NCBI GenBank assembly: GCA_024195265.1
Contig: JAJLRJ010000009.1
Coordinates: 34,387,637-34,451,636, forward strand
Direction: 5' to 3'
DNA length: 64,000 nucleotides
Origin: Dendrophyllia cribrosa
Lineage: Eukaryota > Cnidaria > Anthozoa > Scleractinia > Dendrophylliidae
The notes beneath the pieces are model-generated. The model saw nothing but the letters and a program-made list of their open reading frames with translations. It was not told the DNA's origin and made no database searches. A program made the translations under genes and the position numbers. Below are positions 55,820 through 64,000 of this stretch, piece by piece (the stretch's first letter is position 1; each line of letters begins with the position of its first letter).

Positions 55820-56939
55820 AGCAGAAGCTTTCAGTTAGCTTTCAGTTAGGGTTTTTCTTGTCATGAGTGGGTTTTGTCCCGGATTGAACCGAAACCAAGA
55901 ATAACTAAGTTTGACTTTCTGATAATTGGAATTCACTCACAAATGTCATTTTCATTTTGTAAAAGTTTAGCCTAACTAACTGGCAATGAATGCGTATGTT
56001 CGCCTTAATTTGGGGATGTCAGAAGAAAGTGATGTGTAACATCCGAGTTGTGAGTTTACTCCCCAGCCTAACTGGCAGTCTAACTGACATTAAGCCTGCG
56101 TGCTTACTTGGGAAGTTGTGTTGACGATAGTTTAGTATTTTGTAAAGCATTATTGTTTAGGAGTATCAATGTACTTGGCAGGAATATGTACATTGTTGCT
56201 GTATATTGTTTGGTTTTGTTCTCGCACGGCCCTCTCTCAAAATAAACTTATTTTTGGTGTACAAGGTTGTGTAGTTCTATTTGTTGTGAAGTGGAGACAA
56301 AATATACTCTTTGCTAGCTTTGCGGATACTGTCTCGGTTTGAGTTTATGAATTGTATAGGCAGATGAGTTCTGGAAAGTTTATTGAAGTCCTGGAAGAGT
56401 GAAGTGTTCATTCGTTTGTAATTCAGTTCAATTCAACTAAAATCTAGTCGTCCTAATAAAATAATTGCGACCTACGATTAAGCCAACTAAAGCCACTCAA
56501 CTCAGTAAAGCACAACTTTATTTCAAACCATCTTTGAATAAAAAAAAATTACAATGAATGGCCGGCTTACAGTGATTTGGGTTGTCTACGACTGCAAAAT
56601 AATTATATATAGGTAGATAAAAACAATGCAAATATAAATTACACACTAGTATAAAACGCCAACTTGATGGCAAGAGGGAAAAAAAGATTTGTTATATATG
56701 TTTTTCTTTGCCAGAGCTAGAGAGTGAGGCTTGCCCTATGAAAATATCTTGACTTCAGATTGTGGTCTACTTTAACTGGGTAAAATTTCTGCACATGAAT
56801 GTGAGTTGTATTTAAGTATGCAAAGCATTTAACACTTGGTTGCAATAGACAGTGTATTAGAGTCTTTAATGTGAGTTAGTTGACTGCCTAAGTATAACGC
56901 GATCAATTGAGGGAGGGGATGCAGGAGGCGAAAGTGCCC

Positions 56940-56945
56940 TTTATT
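56940..56945 (-). terminator. Polyadenylation signal candidate, copy G
   Basis: AATAAA on the minus strand, 23 bp past the stop codon of G. The equivalent for H is at 60507-60512. F and A lack it at this place. Confidence 0.45.
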
Positions 56946-56968
56946 TTGTCCACCTTGCTAGATTCTTT

Positions 56969-58621
56969 TCAAGTAAACGGCATTTTGCAGGACTGATTGA
57001 AGGATTCCTCAAACCGCCCATGTACTATTATTAACAAGTTACCACTTGCCCATATAGCTAATGGTATCGCATTTACAATCGCTATTAAAACGTATCTTTT
57101 CCATCGTCTACTCCAAACAGCCATGACAGCCATATTCTGATAACGAGTTTCGATCGCTAGAGACACACTGGTGAAAAACCACTCTATCACCAGCTGAAGA
57201 GAAGTTTGAATCGCATATAATTGCAGTAAGTTTAACAGGGACTTGTCTTGTAGGTAAATAAATTGATACAAGTAAAGGTAGCCATTAACAGACACTATAG
57301 CAGTTGATTCAAATAACATACTCATGATAGCAATATCAGCCATTAGTCTCTCACGCCGAGGAGTACGAAAACTTCCCCATGGAGCTGATTCTCTTTTCCA
57401 AAGCCGATGGCAAATGTGGTCAATTACGACCATGGTGCTTCGTTCTATGACTTCTGCAGCGCCGTGAATTATTCCAAGAATAGCCATGAATTTCAGACTG
57501 CCAAGATCCGCTTGCAAGATCCGAAACATAACCGCTGAGCCAAAATACCACGGCGCTAGTAATACACACGAATATCCCGGATGTGTGATGTTGTATAACC
57601 GCTGAACACAAATTCGCGAGATTACTTTTACAAAGACTCCAATGAGAGGAGCGAAGAGTGCGATTAACAGTTTACCTTCATTGTCTTGTTTGTTATACGC
57701 TGGGTAAATAAAATAGGCTATCTGACTTCCAGCGAAAAGAGGTAAAAATGTTGGTGCTATCATTTGAAAAAAGGTAGCCAATTTCTGTCTTCTTGAACGT
57801 GTGTTGAAGTGATTCGTTATAAGATAGACTTGTAAACATACACTGAAAAGGAACAAGACATTTGGCGGTACACTATGTAATAAAATTTTAGAAGGACTCT
57901 TTTGTACCGCAAAACTCAGGTCGGAGTTAGATTTCGTTAGCACCTGTAGAACAACTACACGATAAAGTGCATCTAAACAATAAACAAGACAACAAACCAG
58001 AAACAGTTTTCTCTTCACTCCCATTAGCTGAAATGGGCGAAATAGCAAAAGGATAATTGTAAAGCACCAGACGTAAATAAAAGCGGTGAGTATCACACCT
58101 GAAATTGTTTTCAACCATTGCACTTGTATTGGAATTGTCTGTCTTGAGTATTGACAGTTGTACATAGTCTTATAACAGAGGTAAGAGATCCACATGTATA
58201 CTGTACCAATCAAGAGAGCGGTCAAAAGCGAAATTAAAGCTCCAATGCACATTGATTTACAAATGGTATGGAAAGCGGATGGTCTAAATCGCTTCCAAGC
58301 CATGGCACTGCTATCTTCATTATCATGCCATTCGTCTTGCGTTTCTTCGATTTCTTCTGTTGAGCATGCGTTAATAACCACTACATTAAGACGACCAGAC
58401 GTTAGATAGTCCGAGCTCGTAGCTTCTCTGTCGCTGTATTCTTGATAAATAAGCTCATCAACAGGGTGATAATTCCATTCTCGGCCTGTGCTTTGTAGAG
58501 GATTGTAGCCAAAATATTCTGCCGTAAATTCAGGTTCTTCTGGGTTGTAATGCTCTGTTACGCCTCGAGTAAAACGGAATACGATGTGACCAAACACTTC
58601 TATCAGTGTACTGCTACTCAT
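56969..58621 (-). CDS. Copy G: intact multi-pass membrane protein, 550 aa
   Basis: Same protein as H, residue for residue, and two residues different from F. The start MSSSTLIEVFGH at 58621 is preferred because it is shared by all copies; an in-frame ATG four codons upstream (MKVK) also exists. Hydrophobic segments are as in copy B. The unit from here to 60535 is repeated without visible change at 60536 onward. Confidence 0.88.
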   Translation of the reverse strand: MSSSTLIEVFGHIVFRFTRGVTEHYNPEEPEFTAEYFGYNPLQSTGREWNYHPVDELIYQEYSDREATSSDYLTSGRLNVVVINACSTEEIEETQDEWHDNEDSSAMAWKRFRPSAFHTICKSMCIGALISLLTALLIGTVYMWISYLCYKTMYNCQYSRQTIPIQVQWLKTISGVILTAFIYVWCFTIILLLFRPFQLMGVKRKLFLVCCLVYCLDALYRVVVLQVLTKSNSDLSFAVQKSPSKILLHSVPPNVLFLFSVCLQVYLITNHFNTRSRRQKLATFFQMIAPTFLPLFAGSQIAYFIYPAYNKQDNEGKLLIALFAPLIGVFVKVISRICVQRLYNITHPGYSCVLLAPWYFGSAVMFRILQADLGSLKFMAILGIIHGAAEVIERSTMVVIDHICHRLWKRESAPWGSFRTPRRERLMADIAIMSMLFESTAIVSVNGYLYLYQFIYLQDKSLLNLLQLYAIQTSLQLVIEWFFTSVSLAIETRYQNMAVMAVWSRRWKRYVLIAIVNAIPLAIWASGNLLIIVHGRFEESFNQSCKMPFT

Positions 58622-59368
58622 TTTCACTTTCAACTGTCAGAAAGTTTAAACCTGAATCGATTGCCCCTTGGGAAAGCTTGACACAACGTTTAAACAACAG
58701 CTGGATTCTCTGCGTGTTCCCTATGGGCAGAAAATGAAACCTATTCTTGCCCGATTCAGCCGAAACAAAGGAGTAACAATGCTTATTCCGGCATTAGTTC
58801 GTGAAGCAGGAGGTTTCCTGAACTTGTTCAAAAAGCTTGATAGAAGCTGAAGGAAATCTTTTACAGCTCAAAATATATGTTTTTTTTAAGCGAAATGAGT
58901 TTTAGAATATATTTTGATTTACGTGGTATAAGAGCAAATGTATACACGGCGGCTATGTTGATGTTCAGAACAACTACATTTTTATCATTTAGGAATTAGA
59001 CTACAAGACACAAATACGGCTGAAATGGAGCTAAAATGGATTTCAATCACGAGAAACAAACTTTCAAAACCTCCATCTTTAAAGCGGAGAATGGCCTGGT
59101 GACGAGAAAGTTGGCTTAATGGCAACGAGGTTGATGCGCGGTCACGCGTTGGAGGCTAAAATTTACATGTCAATAAAAAAAAGTGGAAGTAAACTACAAG
59201 ACTTAAATAAAAACGGTTCTTGGGACGAAATATTATATTAAAATGAATATTATTGTGAAATGAAGTAGGATTGATCTGAATAGCACATTTTTTCTTTTTA
59301 ATATGACAAGAAACCTGGCTAGGTTAATCATCTGCTTATTGTTTTACTCAAGGCTGTTTTTCAACGTT

Positions 59369-59386
59369 TGCTTGACCAGTCAAGCA
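59369..59386. promoter_or_regulatory. Upstream palindrome, copy G
   Basis: TGCTTGACCAGTCAAGCA, about 750 bp upstream of the start of G and also about 1.15 kb past the stop of H. Confidence 0.45.
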
Positions 59387-60506
59387 AGCAGAAGCTTTCA
59401 GTTAGCTTTCAGTTAGGGTTTTTCTTGTCATGAGTGGGTTTTGTCCCGGATTGAACCGAAACCAAGAATAACTAAGTTTGACTTTCTGATAATTGGAATT
59501 CACTCACAAATGTCATTTTCATTTTGTAAAAGTTTAGCCTAACTAACTGGCAATGAATGCGTATGTTCGCCTTAATTTGGGGATGTCAGAAGAAAGTGAT
59601 GTGTAACATCCGAGTTGTGAGTTTACTCCCCAGCCTAACTGGCAGTCTAACTGACATTAAGCCTGCGTGCTTACTTGGGAAGTTGTGTTGACGATAGTTT
59701 AGTATTTTGTAAAGCATTATTGTTTAGGAGTATCAATGTACTTGGCAGGAATATGTACATTGTTGCTGTATATTGTTTGGTTTTGTTCTCGCACGGCCCT
59801 CTCTCAAAATAAACTTATTTTTGGTGTACAAGGTTGTGTAGTTCTATTTGTTGTGAAGTGGAGACAAAATATACTCTTTGCTAGCTTTGCGGATACTGTC
59901 TCGGTTTGAGTTTATGAATTGTATAGGCAGATGAGTTCTGGAAAGTTTATTGAAGTCCTGGAAGAGTGAAGTGTTCATTCGTTTGTAATTCAGTTCAATT
60001 CAACTAAAATCTAGTCGTCCTAATAAAATAATTGCGACCTACGATTAAGCCAACTAAAGCCACTCAACTCAGTAAAGCACAACTTTATTTCAAACCATCT
60101 TTGAATAAAAAAAAATTACAATGAATGGCCGGCTTACAGTGATTTGGGTTGTCTACGACTGCAAAATAATTATATATAGGTAGATAAAAACAATGCAAAT
60201 ATAAATTACACACTAGTATAAAACGCCAACTTGATGGCAAGAGGGAAAAAAAGATTTGTTATATATGTTTTTCTTTGCCAGAGCTAGAGAGTGAGGCTTG
60301 CCCTATGAAAATATCTTGACTTCAGATTGTGGTCTACTTTAACTGGGTAAAATTTCTGCACATGAATGTGAGTTGTATTTAAGTATGCAAAGCATTTAAC
60401 ACTTGGTTGCAATAGACAGTGTATTAGAGTCTTTAATGTGAGTTAGTTGACTGCCTAAGTATAACGCGATCAATTGAGGGAGGGGATGCAGGAGGCGAAA
60501 GTGCCC

Positions 60507-60512
60507 TTTATT
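60507..60512 (-). terminator. Polyadenylation signal candidate, copy H
   Basis: AATAAA on the minus strand, 23 bp past the stop codon of H, identical in context to that of G. Confidence 0.45.
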
Positions 60513-60535
60513 TTGTCCACCTTGCTAGATTCTTT

Positions 60536-62188
60536 TCAAGTAAACGGCATTTTGCAGGACTGATTGAAGGATTCCTCAAACCGCCCATGTACTATTATTA
60601 ACAAGTTACCACTTGCCCATATAGCTAATGGTATCGCATTTACAATCGCTATTAAAACGTATCTTTTCCATCGTCTACTCCAAACAGCCATGACAGCCAT
60701 ATTCTGATAACGAGTTTCGATCGCTAGAGACACACTGGTGAAAAACCACTCTATCACCAGCTGAAGAGAAGTTTGAATCGCATATAATTGCAGTAAGTTT
60801 AACAGGGACTTGTCTTGTAGGTAAATAAATTGATACAAGTAAAGGTAGCCATTAACAGACACTATAGCAGTTGATTCAAATAACATACTCATGATAGCAA
60901 TATCAGCCATTAGTCTCTCACGCCGAGGAGTACGAAAACTTCCCCATGGAGCTGATTCTCTTTTCCAAAGCCGATGGCAAATGTGGTCAATTACGACCAT
61001 GGTGCTTCGTTCTATGACTTCTGCAGCGCCGTGAATTATTCCAAGAATAGCCATGAATTTCAGACTGCCAAGATCCGCTTGCAAGATCCGAAACATAACC
61101 GCTGAGCCAAAATACCACGGCGCTAGTAATACACACGAATATCCCGGATGTGTGATGTTGTATAACCGCTGAACACAAATTCGCGAGATTACTTTTACAA
61201 AGACTCCAATGAGAGGAGCGAAGAGTGCGATTAACAGTTTACCTTCATTGTCTTGTTTGTTATACGCTGGGTAAATAAAATAGGCTATCTGACTTCCAGC
61301 GAAAAGAGGTAAAAATGTTGGTGCTATCATTTGAAAAAAGGTAGCCAATTTCTGTCTTCTTGAACGTGTGTTGAAGTGATTCGTTATAAGATAGACTTGT
61401 AAACATACACTGAAAAGGAACAAGACATTTGGCGGTACACTATGTAATAAAATTTTAGAAGGACTCTTTTGTACCGCAAAACTCAGGTCGGAGTTAGATT
61501 TCGTTAGCACCTGTAGAACAACTACACGATAAAGTGCATCTAAACAATAAACAAGACAACAAACCAGAAACAGTTTTCTCTTCACTCCCATTAGCTGAAA
61601 TGGGCGAAATAGCAAAAGGATAATTGTAAAGCACCAGACGTAAATAAAAGCGGTGAGTATCACACCTGAAATTGTTTTCAACCATTGCACTTGTATTGGA
61701 ATTGTCTGTCTTGAGTATTGACAGTTGTACATAGTCTTATAACAGAGGTAAGAGATCCACATGTATACTGTACCAATCAAGAGAGCGGTCAAAAGCGAAA
61801 TTAAAGCTCCAATGCACATTGATTTACAAATGGTATGGAAAGCGGATGGTCTAAATCGCTTCCAAGCCATGGCACTGCTATCTTCATTATCATGCCATTC
61901 GTCTTGCGTTTCTTCGATTTCTTCTGTTGAGCATGCGTTAATAACCACTACATTAAGACGACCAGACGTTAGATAGTCCGAGCTCGTAGCTTCTCTGTCG
62001 CTGTATTCTTGATAAATAAGCTCATCAACAGGGTGATAATTCCATTCTCGGCCTGTGCTTTGTAGAGGATTGTAGCCAAAATATTCTGCCGTAAATTCAG
62101 GTTCTTCTGGGTTGTAATGCTCTGTTACGCCTCGAGTAAAACGGAATACGATGTGACCAAACACTTCTATCAGTGTACTGCTACTCAT
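60536..62188 (-). CDS. Copy H: intact multi-pass membrane protein, 550 aa
   Basis: Identical in protein, and in every part I compared in DNA, to copy G. No lesion is present. If the array is real, it raises the dose of this exact protein; if it is an assembly repeat, G and H are one gene. Upstream of H the spacer 62189-64000 repeats that of G. Confidence 0.85.
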   Translation of the reverse strand: MSSSTLIEVFGHIVFRFTRGVTEHYNPEEPEFTAEYFGYNPLQSTGREWNYHPVDELIYQEYSDREATSSDYLTSGRLNVVVINACSTEEIEETQDEWHDNEDSSAMAWKRFRPSAFHTICKSMCIGALISLLTALLIGTVYMWISYLCYKTMYNCQYSRQTIPIQVQWLKTISGVILTAFIYVWCFTIILLLFRPFQLMGVKRKLFLVCCLVYCLDALYRVVVLQVLTKSNSDLSFAVQKSPSKILLHSVPPNVLFLFSVCLQVYLITNHFNTRSRRQKLATFFQMIAPTFLPLFAGSQIAYFIYPAYNKQDNEGKLLIALFAPLIGVFVKVISRICVQRLYNITHPGYSCVLLAPWYFGSAVMFRILQADLGSLKFMAILGIIHGAAEVIERSTMVVIDHICHRLWKRESAPWGSFRTPRRERLMADIAIMSMLFESTAIVSVNGYLYLYQFIYLQDKSLLNLLQLYAIQTSLQLVIEWFFTSVSLAIETRYQNMAVMAVWSRRWKRYVLIAIVNAIPLAIWASGNLLIIVHGRFEESFNQSCKMPFT

Positions 62189-62935
62189 TTTCACTTTCAA
62201 CTGTCAGAAAGTTTAAACCTGAATCGATTGCCCCTTGGGAAAGCTTGACACAACGTTTAAACAACAGCTGGATTCTCTGCGTGTTCCCTATGGGCAGAAA
62301 ATGAAACCTATTCTTGCCCGATTCAGCCGAAACAAAGGAGTAACAATGCTTATTCCGGCATTAGTTCGTGAAGCAGGAGGTTTCCTGAACTTGTTCAAAA
62401 AGCTTGATAGAAGCTGAAGGAAATCTTTTACAGCTCAAAATATATGTTTTTTTTAAGCGAAATGAGTTTTAGAATATATTTTGATTTACGTGGTATAAGA
62501 GCAAATGTATACACGGCGGCTATGTTGATGTTCAGAACAACTACATTTTTATCATTTAGGAATTAGACTACAAGACACAAATACGGCTGAAATGGAGCTA
62601 AAATGGATTTCAATCACGAGAAACAAACTTTCAAAACCTCCATCTTTAAAGCGGAGAATGGCCTGGTGACGAGAAAGTTGGCTTAATGGCAACGAGGTTG
62701 ATGCGCGGTCACGCGTTGGAGGCTAAAATTTACATGTCAATAAAAAAAAGTGGAAGTAAACTACAAGACTTAAATAAAAACGGTTCTTGGGACGAAATAT
62801 TATATTAAAATGAATATTATTGTGAAATGAAGTAGGATTGATCTGAATAGCACATTTTTTCTTTTTAATATGACAAGAAACCTGGCTAGGTTAATCATCT
62901 GCTTATTGTTTTACTCAAGGCTGTTTTTCAACGTT

Positions 62936-62953
62936 TGCTTGACCAGTCAAGCA
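62936..62953. promoter_or_regulatory. Upstream palindrome, copy H
   Basis: TGCTTGACCAGTCAAGCA, about 750 bp upstream of the start of H, in the same context as at 59369. Confidence 0.45.
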
Positions 62954-64000
62954 AGCAGAAGCTTTCAGTTAGCTTTCAGTTAGGGTTTTTCTTGTCATGA
63001 GTGGGTTTTGTCCCGGATTGAACCGAAACCAAGAATAACTAAGTTTGACTTTCTGATAATTGGAATTCACTCACAAATGTCATTTTCATTTTGTAAAAGT
63101 TTAGCCTAACTAACTGGCAATGAATGCGTATGTTCGCCTTAATTTGGGGATGTCAGAAGAAAGTGATGTGTAACATCCGAGTTGTGAGTTTACTCCCCAG
63201 CCTAACTGGCAGTCTAACTGACATTAAGCCTGCGTGCTTACTTGGGAAGTTGTGTTGACGATAGTTTAGTATTTTGTAAAGCATTATTGTTTAGGAGTAT
63301 CAATGTACTTGGCAGGAATATGTACATTGTTGCTGTATATTGTTTGGTTTTGTTCTCGCACGGCCCTCTCTCAAAATAAACTTATTTTTGGTGTACAAGG
63401 TTGTGTAGTTCTATTTGTTGTGAAGTGGAGACAAAATATACTCTTTGCTAGCTTTGCGGATACTGTCTCGGTTTGAGTTTATGAATTGTATAGGCAGATG
63501 AGTTCTGGAAAGTTTATTGAAGTCCTGGAAGAGTGAAGTGTTCATTCGTTTGTAATTCAGTTCAATTCAACTAAAATCTAGTCGTCCTAATAAAATAATT
63601 GCGACCTACGATTAAGCCAACTAAAGCCACTCAACTCAGTAAAGCACAACTTTATTTCAAACCATCTTTGAATAAAAAAAAATTACAATGAATGGCCGGC
63701 TTACAGTGATTTGGGTTGTCTACGACTGCAAAATAATTATATATAGGTAGATAAAAACAATGCAAATATAAATTACACACTAGTATAAAACGCCAACTTG
63801 ATGGCAAGAGGGAAAAAAAGATTTGTTATATATGTTTTTCTTTGCCAGAGCTAGAGAGTGAGGCTTGCCCTATGAAAATATCTTGACTTCAGATTGTGGT
63901 CTACTTTAACTGGGTAAAATTTCTGCACATGAATGTGAGTTGTATTTAAGTATGCAAAGCATTTAACACTTGGTTGCAATAGACAGTGTATTAGAGTCTT

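Larger units (their letters stand above)
55228..56968. other. Spacer between F and G
   Basis: From ATTAGTTCGTGAAGCAGGAG onward it is close to the G-H spacer, with scattered differences. It includes a 68-codon frame (55468-55674, with RLMRGHALEAKIYMSIKKSG) that is frameshifted in the later units, the perfect palindrome at 55802-55819, and a TTTATT (AATAAA on the coding strand) at 56940-56945. No other gene is seen. Confidence 0.55.
56969..64000. repeat. Tandem array of 3567-bp units, each with one gene
   Basis: Unit 1 is 56969-60535 and unit 2 starts at 60536. Every stretch I compared, coding and spacer, is identical at an offset of 3567. The window stops 103 bp before unit 2 would end, where the stop codon of the next gene would be expected if the array continues. 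The F-G interval is an older, longer version of the same spacer. Confidence 0.9.

Noticed and set aside
20301..62417. Frames of 60-75 codons on other strands or frames within the membrane-protein genes
   Set aside because: They recur only because the genes recur, and they shadow the conserved main frame.

Overview
This is eukaryotic DNA, most probably from a cnidarian such as a stony coral or sea anemone. The reasons are AT-rich sequence, GT-AG introns, a very dense load of short inverted-repeat transposons (MITEs), a Penelope-like retroelement with GIY-YIG endonuclease, fragments of non-LTR retrotransposons, and no operons. The taxon is an inference; no single gene proves it.

The core of the window is a cluster of one gene family: intronless genes of about 550 codons encoding a membrane protein with about 11 hydrophobic segments, which I do not recognise. 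Two subfamilies are visible. The plus-strand set is copy B (20086-21732, intact), copy C (29250-30893, intact) and copy D (37850-39497, frameshifted). The minus-strand set is copy A (15935-17583, broken by two stops and a 1-bp deletion) and copies F, G and H (52922-54574, 56969-58621, 60536-62188, all intact). A fragment E lies at 51146-51323, and relics of gene 5' ends lie upstream of A and F. G and H are in identical 3567-bp tandem units, and the window ends inside the next unit. F matches G and H almost perfectly over the coding region, but its flanks are clearly more diverged, which points to gene conversion of the coding part. An 18-bp palindrome, TGCTTGACCAGTCAAGCA, or a variant of it, lies upstream of every copy.

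Layout: 1-2972 repeats 34595-37558 almost perfectly and stops at a 500-N gap (2973-3472), so it is probably an assembly duplicate. 4248-10019 looks like a DNA transposon with terminal inverted repeats, a 6-bp target duplication and an unknown multi-exon gene. 10.6-15.9 kb is the 3' flank of copy A, filled by nested MITEs and a Penelope-like element carrying hammerhead-ribozyme-like motifs. 18.4-19.2 kb holds an unrelated broken gene. 23.2-24.2 kb and 44.3-44.8 kb are reverse-transcriptase remnants. 25.3-27.8 kb is a decayed two-exon integrase-core (DDE) gene. 32.8-35.0 kb is a Harbinger-like non-autonomous element with smaller MITEs inside it. 42.0-48.2 kb is bounded by 1.15-kb inverted repeats. 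49.6-51.1 kb is an 18-bp satellite.

No tRNA, rRNA or CRISPR array was seen. Apart from the membrane-protein family, nearly everything here is mobile DNA or its remains.
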